From Paenibacillus sp. FSL K6-1330 (GTDB taxonomy: Bacteria; Bacillota; Bacilli; Paenibacillales; Paenibacillaceae): a DNA stretch of 64,000 nucleotides. The DNA lies in assembly GCF_037976825.1 (NCBI RefSeq), contig NZ_CP150269.1, positions 765,001-829,000 on the forward strand, read 5' to 3'. Position numbers and translations under genes: made by a program. The notes under the pieces are model-generated. The model did not search any database, had not been told where the DNA came from, and worked only from the letters and a program-made list of their open reading frames with translations. Shown here in pieces: positions 1-7,826 of this stretch (positions are counted from its first letter, which is position 1; every line of letters starts with the position of its first letter).

Positions 1-374
1 ACCACCCCGATATTAAGCGTCTTGCCCGTTTCGTGTTGAACCTTCTGCATTTCCAGCGCTTCCGGGTAGGTGCGGGCGGCCGGCTTTTCGCATAATACAT
101 GCTTGCCTGCGCGTAAACAATCGATGGCGATGGAGGCATGGACGTCATTCGGCGTACAGATGGATACGGCATCGACCCCAGGATCATTCAGAATTTGTTG
201 GTAATCCTCAATGGCTTGACCGCATTCGTATTTGGCGACGGCGGTTTCGGCCCGGTCCTTGACGATATCGCAAAAGTATTTGATCTCGGCGTCTTCGTTG
301 GCCATATAGGCGGGAATATGGGCACTGTTCGCAATCGTGCCGCAGCCAATCACGGCAATTGTAATTTTGTTCAT
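1..374 (-). CDS. Gfo/Idh/MocA-family oxidoreductase, N-terminal part
   Basis: NAD(P)-dependent sugar or polyol dehydrogenase family; only the first ~124 residues lie in the window and the gene runs off the left edge. The protein starts MNKITIAVIGCGTIA, a Rossmann beta-strand with the GxGxxA dinucleotide loop, and later has CEKP, the conserved Lys-Pro motif of this family. The ATG at 374 follows a GGAGGAG site. It lies 150 bp downstream of an AraC regulator on the same strand, which may control it. Substrate cannot be predicted from this part. Confidence 0.9.
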   Translation of the reverse strand, partial: MNKITIAVIGCGTIANSAHIPAYMANEDAEIKYFCDIVKDRAETAVAKYECGQAIEDYQQILNDPGVDAVSICTPNDVHASIAIDCLRAGKHVLCEKPAARTYPEALEMQKVQHETGKTLNIGV

Positions 375-524
375 CGGTTCTCCTCCAAAGTCGTGGATTG
401 ATGATGCAGGGATTACATGAGCCTGACACTTGATTCTTCGTTATTGCTTGCCCCGAGTATAGCATGGGAACGATCGCTTCGATTTCACTATCGTGTTTAT
501 TTATTGGATTATCGTACCGGGGTG

Positions 525-1472
525 TTAGTCCACCGTTTTAAAAGCATTCTTTTTATAGTATGCGGGAGTCGTCCCCGTATATTTCTTAAAAATGCGGCAG
601 AAGTAGGGAAGCTCGTTAAATCCGACCTTGAAGCACACGTCGGTTACCGTGAGTTCAGGCTCCGTGAGCAGCCGCATGGCCATCCGTATCCGGTAGTTGG
701 CCAAGTATTGGCTGAAAGTCCGGCCTGTAACCTCCTTGAATCGGCGGCAAAAATTAGTCCGGGACATCATCGTCCGGGCACACAGATTCTCCAGCCATAG
801 GGGCTGGTCGTAATGGTCATGAATATACTGGACTGATTCCAGGATGGGCTCCCGGTACTGGTCGCTACCGGCGGTGATCGATGTATGCTTCCCTTGCTCG
901 GCATACTCGCGGTTCACGATCGCCAGCAGCTTCAGCAGATTGGCTTTCAGCAAAATATCAAAGAATGGGCCCCGGCTTCCGTATTCGGCCAGCATTTCGG
1001 TTAGGAGCTCCTTCACGGCGAGGTCGCTGCTGCCGGTCAAGGTAATTTTGAACGGTACGTTATCCTCGGTCGTAACAAAAGACTTGATGAAGGAAAGGTC
1101 GAACAGCTGCGTCTCGGTCGGCGTCTCATTCAGTCGTTCATTAATGAAGGCCGGCATGAATTCGCACCCCAGCACCTCCAGCTCTTTGCCCGGTATCATC
1201 TCCACGCGATGGACGCTATAGGGAGGAAGCACGAATATGTTGCCTTGGACCATCCGGTATTTTTGACCATAGAGCGTATGGATGAATTCACCTTTGCTGA
1301 CATACCAGATCTGAAGATAATCGTGCATATGGTCGGACAAACTCCCGAACTTTTCGGTAATTCGGTACACTTTGCAGGGCAGGCCATTCGTCATTTCCAG
1401 CTCCGATGTAAAGTAGGCGATTCCTCTTCGGGTACACTCGGCGATATCCGGTGCCAACCAGTGAATAGCCAT
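525..1472 (-). CDS. AraC-family transcriptional regulator with N-terminal cupin
   Basis: A 315-residue DNA-binding regulator. The first ~150 residues look like the cupin sugar-sensing domain of AraC proteins (HRVEM and similar beta-strand motifs). The last ~100 residues carry the double helix-turn-helix: first helix pair around LENLCARTMMSRTNF, second around VTDVCFKVGFNELPYFCRIF, followed by the usual FKKYTGTTPAYYKK. The start is fixed by GAGGAGG 8 nt before ATG. Likely controls carbohydrate genes such as the oxidoreductase downstream; the inducer is unknown. Confidence 0.92.
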   Translation of the reverse strand: MAIHWLAPDIAECTRRGIAYFTSELEMTNGLPCKVYRITEKFGSLSDHMHDYLQIWYVSKGEFIHTLYGQKYRMVQGNIFVLPPYSVHRVEMIPGKELEVLGCEFMPAFINERLNETPTETQLFDLSFIKSFVTTEDNVPFKITLTGSSDLAVKELLTEMLAEYGSRGPFFDILLKANLLKLLAIVNREYAEQGKHTSITAGSDQYREPILESVQYIHDHYDQPLWLENLCARTMMSRTNFCRRFKEVTGRTFSQYLANYRIRMAMRLLTEPELTVTDVCFKVGFNELPYFCRIFKKYTGTTPAYYKKNAFKTVD

Positions 1473-1678
1473 GATTCATTACCTCCTCATGCGCGTGTTG
1501 ATCCTGTTATTAACAGCATAACTGATTAAGGACATGAAGGAAGTGAAAAATTGAAAAAGTTAATCGAATTCAAGGCGTTCAGGGAGAGAGACGGGAGGGG
1601 ACGGTACGTTGTATTAGGCTAGGCTCATTTCTAAAGATCAAATCCTCTTTCGCGTGCGAAGATCAAGTTTCGTGTTGC

Positions 1679-1729
1679 AAAGAGCCGAGGCGTCCTGAAA
1701 CACAGGTGCACAACCTCGGCTCTTTTTTG
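1679..1729. terminator. Intrinsic terminator
   Basis: A perfect 12-bp stem (1679-1690 with 1714-1725) with a T run on the plus strand and a short TTT on the minus strand. It sits just after the stop of the minus-strand TetR gene and probably ends that transcript. Confidence 0.7.
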
Positions 1730-2314
1730 TTACGGGCAAAACTCCTTCAGCATCTGCTCCTTCACTTCATCAATGGGGAAGTGCTGGGGATACGTGGATA
1801 TCATCAGCATAATCCCCTGCAGAGTAGAAGAAAAGTACAAGGAGCGCTTGTGCGGCTCGGGAACTCCGAGGCTTTCGAATATACGGCATTGAATCTCAAA
1901 CTGTCGTGCAGCCTCTTCCACAAGACGCCTGCTGTAGGGGAACAACTCTTGATCCGCTTCGGGTTGGGTTTGAAGATGCAAGTAAAACCGGAATACTTCC
2001 GGCTGCTGATAGACGTTGTCGATGGCTTGCTCCAGAATAAATTTCAGCTGCTCTGCAGGTGCTTGGAGTGAAGCGGCATTCTCTATGACTTCCGCAACGC
2101 CTGCGATTCGCTCCTCAACCATGGCGGCCAGTAGCCCTTCCTTGCCTGAAAAATAGTTATAAAGCAGCCCTTTGGATATCCCGGCTTGCTTGGCTACATC
2201 ACTAATGGAAGTGGCATGGTAGCCCTGATGGATAAACAAATCCATGGCGGCTTCTAAAATTTTGTCTTTTGCTATCTGGCGTATGCGCTCGTTCTCGCTG
2301 GGTGTGCGTGGCAT
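1730..2314 (-). CDS. TetR/AcrR-family regulator
   Basis: A 194-residue repressor. The N-terminal helix-turn-helix is visible as ISDVAKQAGISKGLLYNYF at about residues 38-56, followed by the conserved SGKEGLL. The C-terminal ligand domain is not specific to a known ligand. It begins 7 bp after the (broken) alpha/beta hydrolase gene and is probably its cotranscribed repressor. The matching operator is the TGAACGATCGGTCA dyad at 3321-3334 in the operon promoter. Confidence 0.93.
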   Translation of the reverse strand: MPRTPSENERIRQIAKDKILEAAMDLFIHQGYHATSISDVAKQAGISKGLLYNYFSGKEGLLAAMVEERIAGVAEVIENAASLQAPAEQLKFILEQAIDNVYQQPEVFRFYLHLQTQPEADQELFPYSRRLVEEAARQFEIQCRIFESLGVPEPHKRSLYFSSTLQGIMLMISTYPQHFPIDEVKEQMLKEFCP

Positions 2315-2321
2315 GAAATCT

Positions 2322-3292
2322 TCATTCCTTCACAAATTTAGTGATATGGCGGGATAACTCCTCCGGATGCGTTAATGTGACCATGTGATCCGCTCCCGCG
2401 ATGGTGGCAAAATCAATGCTCGGAACCCTCCGAAATTGTTCTCCTACCTGCTGGTTATCAGGCAGTTCATGATCTCCTATGATAAACAGCGTTTTGGCCG
2501 AGATATCCTGTAATCGCTCCATCGCCGGCGGCTCCGGCCAAATCGAGTCAAAGGTAGACCAGGTAAACGTGCGTTCAAAATGGTGCCGAAGCATATGGAT
2601 CATAAGCTCCCGCTCGGGACGGTTTCTTGTAATTTCATAAGAGGGCGGCTCTATGCACAGCTCGATCATTTTCTCGATGTCAGGGGCAGCAGCGCTTACC
2701 CGGTGCATGTAAGTTTGCATTTCCTCAGAATAAGGAAAACCGGACAGGGCTGATGCAATGACAATCAGTTCCGATACTCTTTCAGAGGTTGTTCAAAAAG
2801 TCCGCTTTTGATCACGAAGAGAATCAGGAAGCAGCTCGGCATCGAATCTTGAATTCAGCCGGGCCTTCCGGTGCTCACGTACCCAAAACGTACGCTCCGC
2901 TCCTGACGTCCCTAGTTTCATCCAACCTTCTCGGTGCTGAAAACCGACCTTTTTGAACACGCATTTTCAGGATAATGGATCGCGAACTCCGTGGCAATCC
3001 GGCCGCCCATAGAATGTCCGATAACCGCAGCTTGCGAAATATTCAGATAATCAAGAAGAGACAACAGATCTTCAACATAGTTTGGCGGCTGAACGGGAGA
3101 GGGAGATCGTCCGGCTCCGCGGCCGTCAAAGGCAATCACGTAAAAGTTCTCGGATAAGAGAGGGACAAGATAGCCCCAATCCCGCATATCCGCTCCACCG
3201 CTGTGAACAAGTACGACAGGCTTACCGTTGCCGTGAACTTCGTAGTGCAGATCCAATTGAAAACCTCCATTCGATATCCAAGCATTTTGCAT
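2322..3292 (-). pseudogene. Alpha/beta hydrolase gene disrupted by a MITE-like insertion
   Basis: The N-terminal part (complement 2971-3292) holds an oxyanion strand, DGRGAGRS and the nucleophile elbow GHSMGG (Ser ~94). The C-terminal part (complement 2322 to ~2785) holds the IIGDHE acid region and the GADHMV histidine. The gene is interrupted by 2786-2964. Removing the element and one 6-bp target copy gives exactly 786 bp, a 261-residue hydrolase reading HYPERVSELIV across the join. As it stands the 124-residue product ends inside the element and lacks the acid and histidine, so it should be inactive. Confidence 0.9.
2786..2964. mobile_element. MITE-like 179-bp insertion
   Basis: Non-coding element with terminal inverted repeats TGTTCAAAAAG (2790-2800) and CTTTTTGAACA (2949-2959), flanked by a direct TTTCAG duplication (2780-2785 and 2965-2970). 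The interior has a hairpin around two CGTAC copies. No transposase is encoded, so it would have been moved in trans. Similar TTCAAAAAG-ended repeats are, from memory, common in Paenibacillus genomes. Confidence 0.85.
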
Positions 3293-3306
3293 GGGTTGAT
3301 GAGTTC

Positions 3307-3335
3307 ATTTTAATATTCAATGAACGATCGGTCAA
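3307..3335 (-). promoter_or_regulatory. Promoter and TetR operator of the hydrolase-tetR operon
   Basis: On the minus strand -35 TTGACC (3335-3330), a 17-bp spacer and -10 TAAAAT (3312-3307). A near-perfect dyad TGAACGATCGGTCA (3321-3334) overlaps the -35, the usual place for a TetR repressor site. The downstream tetR gene is the obvious candidate regulator. Confidence 0.7.
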
Positions 3336-3395
3336 TGAAAAGGTAAGGTCGAATCTTGAGATGCTTTTCGGAGCTGGGATCGTACGTGAATTTCG

Positions 3396-3439
3396 CTGTG
3401 AATTAATTCACTAATGTTAATTGTGAATTATGTTACAAT
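3396..3439 (+). promoter_or_regulatory. Two Rex/FNR-like operators before the U32 operon
   Basis: Two 18-bp boxes resemble the Rex consensus TTGTGAA-N4-TTCACAA. CTGTGAATTAATTCACTA at 3396-3413 matches 12 of 14 defined positions. TTGTGAATTATGTTACAA at 3421-3438 also matches 12 of 14. Their centres are 25 bp apart. The second overlaps a likely -10 TACAAT (3434-3439), so binding there would repress. CRP/FNR proteins recognise a similar TGTGA-N6-TCACA, so the regulator cannot be named for certain. Confidence 0.6.
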
Positions 3440-3476
3440 CAAAAAAATAAACTTAGCGGATTAGGAGGAACGGACA

Positions 3477-5456
3477 ATGGCTCGTTATTTTAACGGTAAA
3501 GAAGTGGAACTGTTGGCTCCTGCCGGAACATTCGAGATATTCAAAACCGTCATTGACGCAAACTGCGATGCCGTATATTTCGGGGGACCATCGCTAAATA
3601 TGCGCATGATGCGCAAGGGCTATAACTTAAGTTATGAGGAAGTCAGAGAAGCTGTTCAATTGGCCCATGAGCGCGGTAAACGCGCCTACATTACAGTGAA
3701 CAACCTGATGGATGAAGAGGACCTGGAGGAAGCGAAGCGTTACTTCGCCTTTTTGAACGAGGTTGGCCCGGATGCTATTATTGCGCAGGATCTGGCCGTG
3801 TTTCCCCTGATTCAAGAGATGAACTATACGAATATTCCGGTTCACTCCTCGGTCATGATGAACGTGCACAATCTGGAGATGATTGAAGCCGTCAAAGCAT
3901 TGGGCGTTTCCCGTATCGTGGCTTCCCGCGAGATGGACCTGAAAACGGCGGAGGTGCTGCACGCTAAGAGCGGCATGGAGTTCGAGTACTTCGTGCACGG
4001 CGATATGTGCACCGTTCACGGTGCGAACTGCCTGTACAGCTCCATGCTGTTTGGCAACAGCTCGAACCGGGGACGATGCATGAAGCCTTGCCGCTGGGAT
4101 TATCGGGTGAAAAAAGATGGATACCTCTATCCTACCGAGTACCCGCTTGCTGCAAAAGATATGTATATGTACGAGCATATTCCGGAGCTGGTCAAGTCCG
4201 GCATTACCAGCTTCAAAATTGAAGGACGCATGAGAGATACCGAATTTTTGCTGATGGTTGTTAATGCTTACGGAGATGCGATCGATCGTTACATTGCGGA
4301 TCCGATAGGCTTTAACCGCGAAGCCGGGGCAGATACGCTGCATAAAAACCGGAAACGTGATTTCACGACAGCTTATGCTTTTGGCAAGCCGGGACTGGAT
4401 TTCATCAATCACCGTTATGAAGGAACAGGCAAGTTTTACAGTACGGGAAAGGTGTTCAGCACACCTACCGCGGAACGCGAGATGAAGGAGGAACGGGTGC
4501 TTCAGGTGAAGGAATCGCTGCATCAAGCGAAGCGGGAGCAGCCGATCACGTCGATTCCGCAAATTACGGTCCATGTCAACACGGTAGAGCAGGCCCGTGC
4601 GGCAATCGAAGAAGGGGCGAACGTCATCTACCTGACAGGTGACGTGTTCCAACCGGATCTTCCATTCGGCCGTGAAGATATCGAAGCTTTGACGGCGGAT
4701 AAAGGGAACACCGAAATTATTCTTGGCATGCCCCGCATGATGAATGAGCTTCATATGGAGCAGTATTATCAATTCCTCAGCGCAGGCAAGAAGCATAACC
4801 ATTATGGTCTGGACGGCTTGCTTGCATCCAACATCGGTGCCATGCACAAGTTTCAATCCCTAGGGCTGCCGATGATTGCCGATTTCAGCCTGAATATATA
4901 CAACCATATGGCGGCTTCGTTCTATCAGAAGCATTTTGGCATATCCAGAATCAATCCGTCGCTTGAGCTTCAGCTCCATGATTTAACGAAATTGCTGCGT
5001 CATCCGGAAATTCCAATCGAGTTCATCGTTCATGGCTCGCCAATCGTCATGTATCTTGAGCATGACTTATACGCCAATGCGGCCGAGTTCGAGCCTATTG
5101 CGGAAGAGGATAACAAGTTTGTGGATAACCGTCATCTCGTGCTGCTGACGGACAAAGGGGAGAACCCCGTATACCGGGATGCCTCGGGGCGTAACCACTT
5201 GGCACTGTCGAAAGAGCTGTGCAATATGCCGTTCTTGAAGGAGCTGCACGAAGCTGGCGTGAATCATTTCCGCATTGAAGGAAAGACGTATACGACGGAG
5301 CAGCTTCGCGGCCTGGTGCGGATATATCGCCAAGCTGCCCTGAATCTGGATTCATGCAGCAGGCTGTATGCAGACATGACACCGATCTATGCCGGTTATA
5401 CACTGGGTTCGCTCCAATTCGGCCATGCCTTGCAGCTTGAACTCACGGAAGTATGA
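3477..5456 (+). CDS. U32-family (peptidase U32) Fe-S protein, possible hydroxylase
   Basis: A 659-residue U32-family protein; ELLAPAGTFE and YFGGPSLNMR open the TIM-barrel core. Four cysteines at 178, 185, 201 and 205, in the surroundings MCTVHGANC and RGRCMKPC, match the [4Fe-4S] ligands of the U32 proteins UbiU/UbiV, TrhP and RlhA. Those add hydroxyl groups without oxygen, using prephenate. The long C-terminal half resembles the extended RlhA/collagenase-like members. ATG follows AGGAGGA. It heads an operon with an aminotransferase and a UbiA enzyme behind redox-type boxes, which argues for a biosynthetic hydroxylation more than proteolysis; that is inference. Confidence 0.88.
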   Translation: MARYFNGKEVELLAPAGTFEIFKTVIDANCDAVYFGGPSLNMRMMRKGYNLSYEEVREAVQLAHERGKRAYITVNNLMDEEDLEEAKRYFAFLNEVGPDAIIAQDLAVFPLIQEMNYTNIPVHSSVMMNVHNLEMIEAVKALGVSRIVASREMDLKTAEVLHAKSGMEFEYFVHGDMCTVHGANCLYSSMLFGNSSNRGRCMKPCRWDYRVKKDGYLYPTEYPLAAKDMYMYEHIPELVKSGITSFKIEGRMRDTEFLLMVVNAYGDAIDRYIADPIGFNREAGADTLHKNRKRDFTTAYAFGKPGLDFINHRYEGTGKFYSTGKVFSTPTAEREMKEERVLQVKESLHQAKREQPITSIPQITVHVNTVEQARAAIEEGANVIYLTGDVFQPDLPFGREDIEALTADKGNTEIILGMPRMMNELHMEQYYQFLSAGKKHNHYGLDGLLASNIGAMHKFQSLGLPMIADFSLNIYNHMAASFYQKHFGISRINPSLELQLHDLTKLLRHPEIPIEFIVHGSPIVMYLEHDLYANAAEFEPIAEEDNKFVDNRHLVLLTDKGENPVYRDASGRNHLALSKELCNMPFLKELHEAGVNHFRIEGKTYTTEQLRGLVRIYRQAALNLDSCSRLYADMTPIYAGYTLGSLQFGHALQLELTEV

Positions 5457-5566
5457 GATGAGCCTCGGAATCGAACATGAAGATTAACCTGGTGTGAGAC
5501 TCAATTCATCTTGATATATTTCACAGTACATGGGAGAACGAGAACAATCTGAAGAGGTGAACATTT

Positions 5567-6865
5567 ATGACGCATGAAGATCAAGCGTATATCGGCCCGG
5601 AGGCCATCGTGGCAAAACGACGGCAGTACGGCTACCCCTGCACGGCTAATTTCTACAAAGAGCCGCCTCAGATCGTCAGCGGAAAGATGCATAAACTTTA
5701 CGGCCATGATGGCAAAGCGTATGTCGACTTCTTCACGGGGGTGTCGGTTGTCGCTTGCGGTCACTGTAATGAAGCCATTACTGCAAGAACAATTGAACAG
5801 TTGCAGAAGCTGCAGCATACGTCAACCATTTACCTTACCCAGCCGATGACGGATCTGGCGGAGCGGTTGGCAAACGGCGTTTTGCCTGGCAATCTAAAGC
5901 GTTCGTTCTTCGTGAACAGCGGCTCCGAAGCGAATGAAGGCGCACTCCTTCTCGCGCGTCTGCACACGAAACGTCGCAACTTTCTGGCGCTGGAACACGG
6001 CCTTCATGGCCGCACCTTCCTGACCATGAACGTGACCGGCATTCCGATGTGGCGTGCCGATGATTTCCTGGACCAGGAGGTGACTACGTTTATTCCGCGT
6101 CCTTATGATCCTGCCATGGATCAGGATGCTGCCGCTCGCCGCTCCCTGGATGCGTTGGCGAGTGTGCTCGCTGCGAAAGGAGACACCTTCGCCGCAATGA
6201 TCGTAGAGCCGATCCAAGGCAACGGGGGAATGATCGTACCGCCGGATTGGTATTTCCATGAGCTGAAGATGATGCTGGAGGAGCATGGGATTCTTCTGAT
6301 TGTCGATGAAATCCAGACAGGCTGCGGCCGTACAGGACGCATGTTCGCGATCGAGCATTACGGGATCGTGCCCGACATTCTGACCATGGCGAAGGCACTA
6401 GGCAATGGCGTGCCCATCGGCGCTTTCTCCACGACTGATGAGATTGCCGCCAGTCTAAACCGACCATCCGCCTCCACTTTCGGCGGCAACCCGGTGTCAT
6501 CGGCCACGGCGCTTGCCGTATTGGATTACATCGAGCAGGAAGGTTTGGTCGAACGTTCTCTGCGTGTCGGCGGACGGCTCATCGATGGTTTGAGGGAGCT
6601 GCAGGGCCGATACGAGCTGATCGCCGATGTCCGAGGCAAGGGCTTTATGGCCGGGGCCGAAATCCGGGGAGCGACAGACGAGGAAAGCGCAGCATGGACG
6701 GATATCATTCTGGAGCGCATGAAGGAAGAAGGATTCATTATCGGCAAAAATGGCATCGGCCGAAACGTGCTGGCGTTCCAGCCGGCCATGATGATTCCGG
6801 AGGAAGAGATTGAAGCGATGCTCCGCGCCTTGGATAAGGTGCTGGCAGGGTTATCCCAAACGTAA
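5567..6865 (+). CDS. Class III PLP-dependent aminotransferase
   Basis: A 432-residue fold-type I aminotransferase of the ornithine/alanine-glyoxylate group. The motif NSGSEANEGA binds phosphate, Asp247 in LIVDEIQTGCGRTG contacts the pyridine nitrogen, and Lys276 in LTMAKALGNG is the Schiff-base lysine. All catalytic residues look intact. ATG follows GAAGAGGTG. It lies 110 bp after the U32 gene and 18 bp before the UbiA gene. The amine substrate is not evident; candidates are alanine, ornithine or gamma-aminobutyrate-like compounds. Confidence 0.9.
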   Translation: MTHEDQAYIGPEAIVAKRRQYGYPCTANFYKEPPQIVSGKMHKLYGHDGKAYVDFFTGVSVVACGHCNEAITARTIEQLQKLQHTSTIYLTQPMTDLAERLANGVLPGNLKRSFFVNSGSEANEGALLLARLHTKRRNFLALEHGLHGRTFLTMNVTGIPMWRADDFLDQEVTTFIPRPYDPAMDQDAAARRSLDALASVLAAKGDTFAAMIVEPIQGNGGMIVPPDWYFHELKMMLEEHGILLIVDEIQTGCGRTGRMFAIEHYGIVPDILTMAKALGNGVPIGAFSTTDEIAASLNRPSASTFGGNPVSSATALAVLDYIEQEGLVERSLRVGGRLIDGLRELQGRYELIADVRGKGFMAGAEIRGATDEESAAWTDIILERMKEEGFIIGKNGIGRNVLAFQPAMMIPEEEIEAMLRALDKVLAGLSQT

Positions 6866-6883
6866 ACGAATGAGGTTGGATCC

Positions 6884-7759
6884 ATGCAGATGATTTATAA
6901 AGTCGTTCATAAGACCAAAATGTTCGGAGAACTCGTGATGTTCTCCCACACGCTGTTCTCGCTGCCCTTTGCGATCATTTCCATGATCTGGGCCGCGGGC
7001 GGCGTACCGTCATGGCATGTCATGCTGTGGTCGTTGATTGCGCTGGTTGCCGCACGCAATGGGGCCAATGCCTTCAACCGGATCGTCGATATGAAGTTCG
7101 ACGCCGCGAATCCGCGAACGGCGAACCGCCATATGCCGAGAAAGCTTCTGCTGCCTCGTGAAGTGTACGTGTTTGTCATCGTTAACTTTGCCATCTTCAT
7201 TCTCGCGGCAGGGATGCTGAACCAGCTCTGCTTATGGCTCTCACCGGCAGCGATTATACTGATCTGCTCGTACTCGTACACGAAGCGCTTCACCTGGCTG
7301 TGCCATCTGTACCTGGGCTTCACGATTGCTTCGGCTCCGATCGGGGCTTGGTTTGCCGTAACGGGGCAATTTGCCTTCATTCCGTTTATCATCGGTACCG
7401 TTGTGATGCTGTGGATCGCGGGCTTTGATATCATTTACGCAACACAGGATATCGAATTCGATCGCAGCACCGGCTTGTGGAGCATTCCCCGCACGTTTGG
7501 GTTAGAGGGCGGACTGCTCATTTCCAGAATGCTGCACGGGATTATGGTCATCCTGCTGGTTTCCCTTTACTTTATCCAAGGCTTGGGCTGGCTCTACTTG
7601 ACGGGAATTGCTGTCTCCGTGATACTGCTTGCCGTGGAGCATCGCATCATCAAGCCTTCCAGCCGCAGGCGGATGCATCTGGCATCCTATAACCTGAATC
7701 AGGTGATTAGTTTGACGATTCTGCTCTTTACCTTGGCCGACCAATTTTTGCTCGGATAA
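6884..7759 (+). CDS. UbiA-family prenyltransferase (MqnP-like)
   Basis: A 291-residue integral membrane enzyme with about eight or nine helices that attaches a prenyl chain to an aromatic ring. The first Asp-rich motif is N65-R-I-V-D69-M-K-F-D73 followed by NPRTANR; the second is D189-I-E-F-D193. The NAFNRIVD...NPRTA pattern is closest, from memory, to the 4-hydroxybenzoate or futalosine-pathway (MqnP) branch. No other menaquinone gene is nearby. It is the last gene of the U32-aminotransferase operon and is followed by a terminator. Confidence 0.9.
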   Translation: MQMIYKVVHKTKMFGELVMFSHTLFSLPFAIISMIWAAGGVPSWHVMLWSLIALVAARNGANAFNRIVDMKFDAANPRTANRHMPRKLLLPREVYVFVIVNFAIFILAAGMLNQLCLWLSPAAIILICSYSYTKRFTWLCHLYLGFTIASAPIGAWFAVTGQFAFIPFIIGTVVMLWIAGFDIIYATQDIEFDRSTGLWSIPRTFGLEGGLLISRMLHGIMVILLVSLYFIQGLGWLYLTGIAVSVILLAVEHRIIKPSSRRRMHLASYNLNQVISLTILLFTLADQFLLG

Positions 7760-7761
7760 AA

Positions 7762-7826
7762 AAACTCCCTTCGACTGCCAGCCCGCATACACGGGCCATA
7801 TGGCACTCAAAGGGAGTTTGATTTTT
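7762..7826. terminator. Bidirectional terminator between convergent genes
   Basis: AAACTCCCTT (7762-7771) pairs perfectly with AAGGGAGTTT (7810-7819), with A-rich and T-rich flanks on each side. It separates the plus-strand UbiA gene from the minus-strand amylase gene. Confidence 0.85.

Noticed and set aside
3627..4856. 409-residue minus-strand open frame
   Set aside because: Antisense to the U32 gene, low-complexity His/Arg/Val-rich translation, no RBS.
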